Positions 1-7,820 of a DNA stretch of 13,275 nucleotides are shown here, one piece after another (positions within the stretch are counted from its first letter, which is position 1; each line of letters opens with the position of its first letter). The stretch is from positions 58,793 to 72,067 of the forward strand of contig DKPL01000024.1 in the NCBI GenBank assembly GCA_002471185.1, in the 5' to 3' direction. This stretch comes from Bacteroides sp. UBA7335 (GTDB lineage: Bacteria > Bacteroidota > Bacteroidia > Bacteroidales > Bacteroidaceae). The translations under genes were made by a program, and so were the position numbers. Under the pieces are notes generated by a model, which saw nothing but the letters and a program-made list of their open reading frames with translations, was not told the origin of the DNA and did not search any database.

Positions 1-1
1 A

Positions 2-388
2 ACGCGTATTGAGATTATTCAAACTCCTCAAACTATTGAGGCAATGTCGTACGATGAGCAGTTTTTGATTGATATCACCAATATAATCGAAGAACATATT
101 GATGATTCAGATCTCAATGTAAATGCTTTATCTACAATCTCAAATATAAACAATAAGCAACTCTATCGTAAGCTAAAACAACTTACTGGAGAAACCCCGG
201 TGGACTATATAAAATCCATTCGTATGAAAAAAGCTGCTATGCTTCTTGAGCAGAAAAAGTTCACCGTAGCCGAGGTGATGTATATGGTAGGATTCTCTAA
301 CCATTCTTATTTTTCAAAGTGTTTTCAATCAAAATTTGGAAAAACTCCTAAGCAGTTTATAGATATTGATAACACTAAAGCCTTCTGA
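2..388 (+). CDS. C-terminal part of an AraC-type regulator, probably a hybrid two-component system (HTCS); 5' end outside window
   Basis: The frame is open to the left edge, so this is the last 128 residues of a longer protein; the in-frame ATG at 44 is internal. Visible is a linker (TRIEIIQTPQ...) followed by a complete AraC/XylS DNA-binding domain. Its first helix-turn-helix lies around 'LSTISNINNKQLYRKLKQLTG' and the second around 'TVAEVMYMVGFSNHSYFSKC', ending in the family signature 'FSKCFQSKFGKTPKQF'. In Bacteroidota such a domain next to a susCD locus is usually the output end of an HTCS. Those are single proteins with a periplasmic sensor, histidine kinase, receiver and AraC domain that bind an oligosaccharide and activate the adjacent PUL. 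The sensor and kinase are not in the window, so the HTCS assignment is inferred from the linker, context and orientation. A stand-alone AraC regulator is the alternative. Likely target: the promoter at 531-561. Confidence 0.88.
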   Translation, partial: TRIEIIQTPQTIEAMSYDEQFLIDITNIIEEHIDDSDLNVNALSTISNINNKQLYRKLKQLTGETPVDYIKSIRMKKAAMLLEQKKFTVAEVMYMVGFSNHSYFSKCFQSKFGKTPKQFIDIDNTKAF

Positions 389-429
389 TTAATACTTCGA
401 ATAACACTTGTTTTATCTATTAATGCGTC

Positions 430-459
430 TATTTACAAGATTTTTTAATTTTGTAAATA
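430..459 (+). terminator. Possible terminator hairpin after the regulator gene
   Basis: An 11-bp inverted repeat (TATTTACAAGA at 430-440 against TTTTGTAAATA at 449-459, including one G-U pair) encloses an 8-nt loop TTTTTTAA. It lies 41 bp past the regulator stop codon and about 70 bp upstream of the operon promoter, where a terminator would be expected. The stem is AT-rich and the tail after it (CTTGATATATATTT) is only moderately T-rich, so termination may be weak. It could instead be a regulatory palindrome. Confidence 0.35.
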
Positions 460-495
460 CTTGATATATATTTAAGTATGACTCGTTTTGCTGCG

Positions 496-528
496 TGTCC
501 AAATATTGTTTGTTTATGTCCGATATGT
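496..528 (+). promoter_or_regulatory. Candidate regulator binding site: TGTCC direct repeat, 21-bp period
   Basis: TGTCC occurs at 496-500 and again at 517-521, starts 21 bp apart, i.e. two helical turns on the same face. The flanks are AT-rich (AAATATTGT and GATATGT). The second copy ends just upstream of the -33 element at 531. Tandem direct half-sites about 21 bp apart abutting the core promoter are the usual layout for AraC-family activators, and the last gene upstream encodes such a domain. Only the 5-base core is well conserved between the copies, so this is a candidate site. Confidence 0.35.
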
Positions 529-530
529 AC

Positions 531-561
531 TTTAATATGATATTGGTATAAATTACATTTG
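531..561 (+). promoter_or_regulatory. Bacteroidetes-type promoter of the PUL operon
   Basis: The -7 element TACATTTG (554-561) fits the consensus TAnnTTTG exactly. A 19-bp spacer separates it from TTTA (531-534), a 3-of-4 match to the -33 consensus TTTG. The imperfect -33 suits an activator-dependent promoter. The transcription start would fall near 567-570, giving a leader of about 30 nt before the ATG at 598. Transcription probably runs through all six genes to the terminator at 13096-13145, as no comparable element was seen in the intergenic gaps. Confidence 0.65.
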
Positions 562-597
562 TGTTACAACTTTAAACCAAGAGAAACATCAACCAGT

Positions 598-3189
598 ATG
601 AAATACCTACTTATTGTCTTTTTACTGCTAACTAATTTTATTCACATGAATGCAAAGCATGTACCACAGGTATATGTAGATAAAGCAGGTGTGATGCGCT
701 GGAATGACTCGCATAAAGAGGCTCCCTTTTATGGTGTAAATTATACTCTACCCTTTGCACATGCTTATCGTGTGATAGATTATTTTAACATTGATCATAA
801 AGCTGCTATCGATCGTGATGTATATCATATCAGTCGTTTAGGGGTCAATGCATATCGCATTCATATATGGGATGTTGAAGTTTCGGATAACGAAGGTAAT
901 CTTATTAACAATCATCATATGGAATTGTTGGATTACTTGATTGCCCAGCTTCAAGAACGAGGCATTTATACCTTGATTACAGCACAAACCAACTTTGGTA
1001 ATGGATATCCAGAGCGTAATATCCAGACAAATGGTTTTGCTTATTTATATGATAAGTGTGATATTCATTCTAATCCTAAAGCCATAAAGGCACAATCAAA
1101 GTATTTAAACGATTTAGTGAGTCATGTCAATCCTTATACAGGTAAGGCCTATAAAGAAGATCCATACATAGTAGGATTCGAGATTAATAACGAGCCTTGT
1201 CATAGTGGTACCGAAGATGACGTGAAATCATATATCAATCAAATGTTGTCGTCGATCAATGCAACCGGCAATACAAAGCCTATTTTTTATAATGTAAGTC
1301 ATAATCAGTATGTTGTTGCTGCTTATTACGATACTCCTATTCACGGTACAACTTACCAATGGTATCCGTTGGGTTTGGTGGGTGGTCAAACTCGCCGTGG
1401 CAATTTTTTGCCTTACATCGATGCCTATCATATTCCATTTAGCCATGTGAAAGGATTCGATACCAAAGCAAAGTTGATTTACGAATACGATCCAGCCGAT
1501 AATTTGGCTACCTATTTATTTCCGGCTACTGCTCGTACCTTCCGCAAAGCTGGTTTTCAATGGGTAACACAGTTTACATACGATCCTATTGATATGGCTT
1601 ATGGCAATACCGAATATCAAACTCACTATTTAAACTTGGCATATACTCCTGGCAAAGCAATCGGCATGAAAATTGCTGCTGAAGTAGCACAACAAGTCAA
1701 ACGCGGACAAGATTATGGTGTTTATCCAGCCGATACCTTGTTTGGCGATTTTAGAGTAAGTCATAACGAAGATTTAAGCGAACTGAATAGTACAACTAAA
1801 TATTTTTATAGTAATTCTACTTCAACTCAACCCAAATCTGCCAACAAATTAGTGGCTGTTGCTGGTTGTGGTGAATCGCCTTTAGTGAAATACGAAGGAA
1901 CGGGCGCTTATTTTATCGACCAACTCGATAAAGGGGTATGGCGATTAGAAGTAATGCCCGATGCTGTAGTGGTGAACGATCCTTTTGCTAAACCTTCATT
2001 AGATAAAGAAGTAGTGCGTATTGTCAATGGCAAATGGGATATGATATTAAACCTGCCTGATTTAGGAAGTCAATTTACCGTTTCGGGAATTAATAAAGAT
2101 AATCATCGTAATACAACTTCAATAGATGGCACCATTCCGACTTTAGAGCCGGGAGTATATATATTGCAAAGCGTAAAGTCTAAATCGAAACAGTTATGGA
2201 CTGCCGATAAAAAATGGAATCATATTTTATTAGGCGAGTATGTAGCACCTACACCATCGGTTTCTACTAACTATGCCATTGCGCATACAGCAGCAACCAT
2301 GGCCGAAAAAGATGAACCCTTATTTGTTGAAGCTACTATTGTAGGACCACAAATGCCCGATTCAGTTTGGATTTTTACCGATAAAGTATCTTTCTGGAAC
2401 ACTCACAATCCATCTTATAAAATGAATCGTGTAAAGGGCTATACGTATCGGGCCGAAATTCCAATCAATGAGCTTCAAGGCGACAATTTTAAATACAATA
2501 TTATTGTTGCTAACGATGCTAAAATGCAAACATTTCCAGGTAACAATGATATGAATACATTATCGTTGGGTTACGCACAAGGTGTTATTGGTAACCCATT
2601 GGATTGGAACTATACTCACACCAGTTTTTGGACAACTCCTCTTTGTGTGGCTCAAACCCCAATCTTACTGTTTACCGCTGCTAATCCTAATGATCGAATG
2701 GATACTTACTGTTTGCCAAAGTGGGAAAATGTAGTACAACAAATAGATGCAACAGACCCAATGCAGCTACCGGTATATAAAGTGAGGTTTGATAATAACA
2801 ATGCTGAAAACCTATTTGTGTTGCGCAAATTTGTGGGGGATGTGGTGAATGCTCGCCATCAGAAAACTCAAAATGCTCAATCGTTATATATGCGCTTAAC
2901 TTCTATTCCAACGAATATGAACGTAGGTTTTATTACCACCAATGGAATTACCTATTTATCTAACCAATATATTGTAACGAATGATGATTGTATGGGTGTT
3001 TTGATTGAGATACCGCTACATACATTACAACAAACACGCACAGCTTTGGTGCCATATGCTTATCCTGATTTCTTATCTCAATGGTTCGAAACTAAAGATG
3101 AGGTGGCATTCAACCATAGCGACATTGAGTTTTTTGAACTCAACACAGATTCACCCGAGATAAATATAAATACTATCTGGTTGGACTGA
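598..3189 (+). CDS. Secreted clan GH-A glycoside hydrolase, possibly a GH147-type beta-galactosidase
   Basis: An 863-residue protein with a classical signal peptide (MKYLLIVFLLLTNFIHMNA, no lipobox cysteine), so probably periplasmic. Residues about 20-375 read as a (beta/alpha)8 barrel of clan GH-A. 'GVNYTLPFAHAYR' and 'LGVNAYRIHIWD' lie on early strands. 'IVGFEINNEP' offers acid/base Glu199 after strand 4, and 'AKLIYEYDP' offers nucleophile Glu296 on strand 7. The rest looks like beta-sandwich domains: about 420-530, an Ig-like stretch about 560-645, and a C-terminal region to 863. Neither a GH2 nor a GH53 signature fits. Its place beside galactan genes and its size suggest GH147, a family I recall from Bacteroides galactan loci, but I cannot confirm this from sequence alone. 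The start at ATG 598 is chosen over the in-frame TTG at 559 because that TTG lies in the -7 box, and because ATG 598 puts the signal peptide at the N-terminus. It is the first gene of the operon, 54 bp ahead of susC. Confidence 0.75.
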   Translation: MKYLLIVFLLLTNFIHMNAKHVPQVYVDKAGVMRWNDSHKEAPFYGVNYTLPFAHAYRVIDYFNIDHKAAIDRDVYHISRLGVNAYRIHIWDVEVSDNEGNLINNHHMELLDYLIAQLQERGIYTLITAQTNFGNGYPERNIQTNGFAYLYDKCDIHSNPKAIKAQSKYLNDLVSHVNPYTGKAYKEDPYIVGFEINNEPCHSGTEDDVKSYINQMLSSINATGNTKPIFYNVSHNQYVVAAYYDTPIHGTTYQWYPLGLVGGQTRRGNFLPYIDAYHIPFSHVKGFDTKAKLIYEYDPADNLATYLFPATARTFRKAGFQWVTQFTYDPIDMAYGNTEYQTHYLNLAYTPGKAIGMKIAAEVAQQVKRGQDYGVYPADTLFGDFRVSHNEDLSELNSTTKYFYSNSTSTQPKSANKLVAVAGCGESPLVKYEGTGAYFIDQLDKGVWRLEVMPDAVVVNDPFAKPSLDKEVVRIVNGKWDMILNLPDLGSQFTVSGINKDNHRNTTSIDGTIPTLEPGVYILQSVKSKSKQLWTADKKWNHILLGEYVAPTPSVSTNYAIAHTAATMAEKDEPLFVEATIVGPQMPDSVWIFTDKVSFWNTHNPSYKMNRVKGYTYRAEIPINELQGDNFKYNIIVANDAKMQTFPGNNDMNTLSLGYAQGVIGNPLDWNYTHTSFWTTPLCVAQTPILLFTAANPNDRMDTYCLPKWENVVQQIDATDPMQLPVYKVRFDNNNAENLFVLRKFVGDVVNARHQKTQNAQSLYMRLTSIPTNMNVGFITTNGITYLSNQYIVTNDDCMGVLIEIPLHTLQQTRTALVPYAYPDFLSQWFETKDEVAFNHSDIEFFELNTDSPEININTIWLD

Positions 3190-3243
3190 TTAACTGAAAT
3201 CTAAGACTAACATTAAAAGAATACCATTTAAAACAACAAGTTT

Positions 3244-6213
3244 ATGAAACGTAAAATGCTAATGCCATGTGTAAGAGTAATTTTAATTTTACTATGCACA
3301 TTCCTATGCGGATCACTTTCTGTAGTTGCACAAACTACTGGAAGAATCATTAAAGGTCAAGTAATTGATGACCAAAAAGAGCCACTTATTGGTGCAAGTA
3401 TTTTAGCAAAAGGAACTTCTGCAGGAACCATTGCCGATTTCGACGGAAACTATTCGCTTGCTTTGCCTGATGGGGTTACAGAACTTATTTTCTCTTATGT
3501 AGGTTACGAATCTAAAACCGTACCAGTTCCTGCGGGAAATGTGTTAAACGTTCAATTAGCAAACGATGTTCAGATGTTGAGCGATGTGGTTGTGATTGGG
3601 TATGGTACAACACGTAAAAGTGACTTAACGGGTTCGGTAGCCAACGTAAGTTCAAAAGATTTTAATACAGGGTTGGTTTCTTCTCCCGAACAGTTGATAA
3701 ACGGCAAAGTTTCGGGTGTACAAATCATGTCAAATAGTGGTTCACCAACTGCCGGTAGCACCATACGTGTTCGTGGCGGTGCTTCATTGAATGCAAGCAA
3801 CGATCCGTTAATTGTATTGGATGGTGTACCTTTAGAAAGTGGTGGTATCAGTGGTAATACTGGAAACTTTTTGGCTTTGATTAACCCTAACGATATTGAG
3901 AGTATGACCATTTTGAAAGATGCTTCATCGACTGCTATCTATGGATCGCGTGCATCAAATGGGGTAATCATCATTACAACTAAAAAAGGAACGAGCGATA
4001 GATTAAAGGCGAGCTTTAGCACTACTAACTCTGTGCAAACTCGTACTACATTGCCCGATATGTTGTCGCGTAATGAGTTTATCGATGTGGTAAATGCAAA
4101 AGGAAACGATGCACAAAAATCATTGTTGGGCAACTCAAACACAAATTGGAACGACGAGATCTATCATACCGCTTTCGGAACTGATAATAGTTTAAGTCTT
4201 TCGGGCAAGTTGGCTAAGAATCTTCCTATTCGCGTTTCATTAGGATATTACAATCAAAATGGACTTTTAAAGACTGATAATGTAGAGCGTTACACCGCTA
4301 GTTTAACACTATCTCCTTCGTTCTTCAACGATTATTTAAAGTTCAATTTCATCGCTAAAGGGTCGCTGAATAACAATCGCTTTGGATCTACAGGCGCCAT
4401 TTGGGCAGCATCAACCTACAACCCTACTATTCCTGTGTATTCGGGCAATGATATGTTTGGAGGCTATAACGAGGCTGTCGACAATTTAGGAGCACCTGTT
4501 AATGGTGCGGTATTAAACCCATTGGGATATATCGAACAAAACAAAGCAACTAGTAAGGTAAAACGTATCATTGGTAATGTTGATGTAGATTATACAATGC
4601 ACTTCTTACCCGAGTTGAAGTTTCATGCTACTTTGGGTTACGATTATGCCGAAGGAAAAGGCAAAAACTATGTACCTGCCGAAGCAATGCAGTACTATAC
4701 GTCGGGCGGCCGCGATTATAGCTATGGTCCTCAAAAAAATACCAATAAATTGTTAACAACTTACTTAAATTACAACAACTATATTCTTCCTATCAAAAGT
4801 AGCATTGAAGCTACCGTAGGTTACGATTATCAATATTGGAAATCTACAAGTCCTATTTATAATGAATATAACAGTCTTGGCGAACTACAAAGTACCTCGG
4901 CGGCAACTGATCAACGTCACGTATTACTATCATATTATGCCCGTTTGAACTATACATTCGATTCACGTTATATGTTGACTGCTACAGTGCGTCGTGATGG
5001 AACTTCTCGTTTTGGCGAAGAAAATCGTTGGGGTACTTTCCCATCAGTGGCTTTGGCATGGCGTGTAAGCGAAGAGGCTTTCTTAAAAGATAACGCGGTA
5101 CTAACCAATTTAAAGATTCGTGGTAGCTATGGTAAAACCGGTCAGCAAGATGGTATCGGAAATTACAATTATCTACCTGTATATACTTATAGCCAAAATG
5201 GTGCTTATGTACAATTCGGCGATCAATTTATACCCACTTACCGTCCACAAGCATATGTGTCGAATTTGAAATGGGAAACAACGACTTCGTGGAATGTTGG
5301 TTTCGACTTTGGTTTATGGGACGACCGTTTGAGCGGTAGTTTTGATTATTACACACGCCAAACAAAAGATTTATTGGCAACTGTTCCAGCACCTGCAGGA
5401 ACAAACTTCAATAAAACCATTCTGACTAACGTAGGTAATGTAGATAGCAAAGGGGTAGAACTTACCTTAAATGCAGTACCTATTCGTACCAACGATTGGA
5501 CATGGAATGTAAGTTTCAATATGACATGGCAAAAAATGAAGGTAAAGAATCTTTCATTGAACAAAGGCAATAATACAACCAATACATTAGTAGGACCAAG
5601 TATCGACGGATACCAATTCCAAGTATTGAGCGAAGGATATGCTCCTTATATGTTTTACGTTTACAAACAATTGTATGATGAAACAACAGGTAAGCCTGTT
5701 GAAGGTGCTTATGCCGATTTGAATAATGATGGTGTTATCAACTCTTCTGATTTATACCGCTATCACTCTCCAGCTCCCGATTATATCTTGGGTTTAAGTA
5801 CTTCATTACGATATAAGAACTGGACATTGAGTACAAGTCTTCGTGGAAATATTGGTAACTATGTATACAATGGTATGGCTATGAATGCTGGTGCTTGGAG
5901 TACAGTAAGTTATAACTCATACCAGTTAAACAATTTACATAAAAGCTATCTTGAAACTAACTTCCAAAACCGTCAATATTTGTCAGACCACTATATTGAG
6001 AATGCTTCATTCTTGAAAATGGATAACTTGACATTGAACTATAACTTTGGACGTATCACTAAATACTTCGGATTGAATGTTAGTGCTATGGTACAGAATG
6101 TATTTACAATTACTAAATATAGTGGTGTTGACCCTGAAGTACCTAATGGTATGGATGTTTCATTCTATCCACGTCCACGCACCTATTCTCTTAGTTTAGG
6201 ATTCGAATTTTAA
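3244..6213 (+). CDS. susC: SusC-like TonB-dependent outer-membrane transporter
   Basis: A 989-residue outer-membrane beta-barrel that would import galacto-oligosaccharides using TonB energy, with SusD as its lid. A signal peptide covers about 1-29 (ending SVVA, mature Q30). A carboxypeptidase-regulatory-like domain follows at about 35-105 ('GRIIKGQVIDDQKEPLIGAS', 'DFDGNYSL', 'FSYVGYESK'). The TonB-box-like 'SDVVVIGYGTTRKSDLTGSV' starts at 113. The plug domain carries 'STIRVRGGASLNASNDPLIV' and 'ILKDASSTAIYGSRASNGVI', both hallmark SusC motifs. The barrel runs to the C-terminal 'TYSLSLGFEF', which ends in phenylalanine as BAM substrates do. Residues 825-836 (DLNNDGVINSSD) form an EF-hand-like Ca2+ loop near the C-terminus, common in SusC proteins. 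An A-rich leader (AAAACAACAAG) precedes ATG 3244; no clear Shine-Dalgarno is seen, as is usual in this phylum. susD follows after 24 bp. Substrate is inferred from neighbouring enzymes. Confidence 0.96.
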   Translation: MKRKMLMPCVRVILILLCTFLCGSLSVVAQTTGRIIKGQVIDDQKEPLIGASILAKGTSAGTIADFDGNYSLALPDGVTELIFSYVGYESKTVPVPAGNVLNVQLANDVQMLSDVVVIGYGTTRKSDLTGSVANVSSKDFNTGLVSSPEQLINGKVSGVQIMSNSGSPTAGSTIRVRGGASLNASNDPLIVLDGVPLESGGISGNTGNFLALINPNDIESMTILKDASSTAIYGSRASNGVIIITTKKGTSDRLKASFSTTNSVQTRTTLPDMLSRNEFIDVVNAKGNDAQKSLLGNSNTNWNDEIYHTAFGTDNSLSLSGKLAKNLPIRVSLGYYNQNGLLKTDNVERYTASLTLSPSFFNDYLKFNFIAKGSLNNNRFGSTGAIWAASTYNPTIPVYSGNDMFGGYNEAVDNLGAPVNGAVLNPLGYIEQNKATSKVKRIIGNVDVDYTMHFLPELKFHATLGYDYAEGKGKNYVPAEAMQYYTSGGRDYSYGPQKNTNKLLTTYLNYNNYILPIKSSIEATVGYDYQYWKSTSPIYNEYNSLGELQSTSAATDQRHVLLSYYARLNYTFDSRYMLTATVRRDGTSRFGEENRWGTFPSVALAWRVSEEAFLKDNAVLTNLKIRGSYGKTGQQDGIGNYNYLPVYTYSQNGAYVQFGDQFIPTYRPQAYVSNLKWETTTSWNVGFDFGLWDDRLSGSFDYYTRQTKDLLATVPAPAGTNFNKTILTNVGNVDSKGVELTLNAVPIRTNDWTWNVSFNMTWQKMKVKNLSLNKGNNTTNTLVGPSIDGYQFQVLSEGYAPYMFYVYKQLYDETTGKPVEGAYADLNNDGVINSSDLYRYHSPAPDYILGLSTSLRYKNWTLSTSLRGNIGNYVYNGMAMNAGAWSTVSYNSYQLNNLHKSYLETNFQNRQYLSDHYIENASFLKMDNLTLNYNFGRITKYFGLNVSAMVQNVFTITKYSGVDPEVPNGMDVSFYPRPRTYSLSLGFEF

Positions 6214-6237
6214 ACCTTTTAATTACTATACCATAAG

Positions 6238-7806
6238 ATGAAAAAGATATTATCAATTGCAGTTTTATTAGGCACTCTACTCTTCACCTCATGTGTGAAC
6301 GATTTAGATCAGATGCCTCATAACGATACTACATCGGCCGATGTATATGCTACTGCAGCCAATTATAAAAGCGTATTAGCCAAATTGTATGGCTCCTTTG
6401 TTCTGATCGGGCAAGACAAAGGAGGAAATCCTGATATAGAAAGTAATAATGGTCAAGATTATATGCGTTGTTATTTCAACTTGCAAGAATGTGGAACCGA
6501 TGAGTTGGCTTCTACATGGCTCGAAGGTGATAATGTACGTAATCTAACTTTCTTATCATGGGATGTAAACGATACTTGGGTATCCGATATGTATTACCGC
6601 ATTTACTATACAATAGCTCTTTGCAATGAGTTTATTCGTAATGCAGGTGAAGGTCAAATCTCTAAATTTACTGATGCAGAACAAGCTGATATTCGTAGCT
6701 ATCGTGCCGAAGCTCGTTTTTTGCGTGCATTATCGTATTTTCATGCGTTAGACCTTTTTCGCAACATTCCTTTTGTAACCGAAAACGATCCAGTAGGTGC
6801 ATTTTTACCTCCTCGTTATACAGGCAAACAAGTTTTCGATTATATCGAAAGTGAGTTGAAGGACATCGATGCTGATTTACTTTCTCGCACACAAGTAGAG
6901 TATGGTCGTGCTCCCAAGGCAGCTGCTTATGCTCTTCTTGCGAAACTTTATTTGAATGGTAAAGTTTATACAGGTAAAGAATATTACACCGAATGTATTG
7001 CAGCTGCTCAAAAAGCCATTGCAGAGGGGTATACTATCGAATCGGAATATGCCAAACTTTTCAATGCTGACAATCATTTGCGCACAAACGAAATCATTTT
7101 TCCTTTACCGGTTGATAGTGAACATTCTGTTTCATGGGGGGCAACAACCTATGTTATTTGTGGCGCTGTGAGCAATACATCCGATTATCAAAAACCTGAG
7201 AAATATGGTGTAACAAGTGCATGGGGTATGTTTCGTATTCGCGGCGAAGTGCCTGCTTTGTTTAATGAAAACGATAAGCGTGGAATGTTTTTCACCGAGG
7301 GTCAATCACAGTATTTAGATATCATTGATAATCAATCTAACGGTTATATGGTAGAGAAATGGACTAACCTTACCGATTTGGGTGAGGCAGCTTCAAATAC
7401 TGTAGTAGGGGGTGTTAATACCGATTGGCCTTTGTTCCGCTTGGCCGATGTTTACTTAATGTTGGCGGAGTCTGTAGTGCGTGGTGGTTCAGGAAGTAGC
7501 CGTGCGGTAGCATTAGGTTATGTAAACGAACTTCGTCAACGTGCTTTTGGTGATAGCAGTGGCAATATAGCCGATAGCGAAATGACACCCGACTTCATCT
7601 TAGATGAACGTGCTCGTGAGCTTTATTGGGAAGGCACTCGCCGTACCGACCTTGTTCGTTACGACAAGTTTACAACTAACTCTTACCTATGGCAATGGAA
7701 AGGAGGCGTGAAAGCGGGTGCAGCAGTTGATAGCAAATATAATATCTATCCAATTCCTGCTTCTGATTTAACTGCGAACCCCAACCTATATAATGATAAC
7801 TATTAA
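6238..7806 (+). CDS. susD: SusD/RagB-like surface glycan-binding lipoprotein
   Basis: A 522-residue lipoprotein that caps the SusC barrel on the cell surface and delivers glycan to it. The N-terminus MKKILSIAVLLGTLLFTSC has a lipobox (FTSC, lipidated Cys19). Family features appear in order: 'RAEARFLRALSYFHALDLF' (156-174, the conserved helix of SusD-like N-terminal domains); TPR-type 'GRAPKAAAYALLAKLYLNG' (223-241); 'WPLFRLADVYLMLAES' (397-412); 'ILDERARELYWEGTRRTDLV' (454-473); and the terminal 'YPIPASDLTANPNLYND'. Length is normal for the family. It pairs with the upstream susC, and the next gene begins 14 bp after its stop codon. Glycan specificity cannot be read from the sequence; galactan is inferred from the GH53 and GH2 genes downstream. 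Confidence 0.96.
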   Translation: MKKILSIAVLLGTLLFTSCVNDLDQMPHNDTTSADVYATAANYKSVLAKLYGSFVLIGQDKGGNPDIESNNGQDYMRCYFNLQECGTDELASTWLEGDNVRNLTFLSWDVNDTWVSDMYYRIYYTIALCNEFIRNAGEGQISKFTDAEQADIRSYRAEARFLRALSYFHALDLFRNIPFVTENDPVGAFLPPRYTGKQVFDYIESELKDIDADLLSRTQVEYGRAPKAAAYALLAKLYLNGKVYTGKEYYTECIAAAQKAIAEGYTIESEYAKLFNADNHLRTNEIIFPLPVDSEHSVSWGATTYVICGAVSNTSDYQKPEKYGVTSAWGMFRIRGEVPALFNENDKRGMFFTEGQSQYLDIIDNQSNGYMVEKWTNLTDLGEAASNTVVGGVNTDWPLFRLADVYLMLAESVVRGGSGSSRAVALGYVNELRQRAFGDSSGNIADSEMTPDFILDERARELYWEGTRRTDLVRYDKFTTNSYLWQWKGGVKAGAAVDSKYNIYPIPASDLTANPNLYNDNY

Positions 7807-7820
7807 TCTGATATATGGAT

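Noticed and set aside
457..479. Weak inverted repeat ATACTT...AAGTAT upstream of the promoter
   Set aside because: Only 6 bp arms in AT-rich DNA; not distinguishable from chance, and it overlaps the candidate terminator stem.
3190..3243. Possible separate promoter for susC
   Set aside because: The 54-bp gap contains no TAnnTTTG element, so susC is best read as co-transcribed from the 531-561 promoter.
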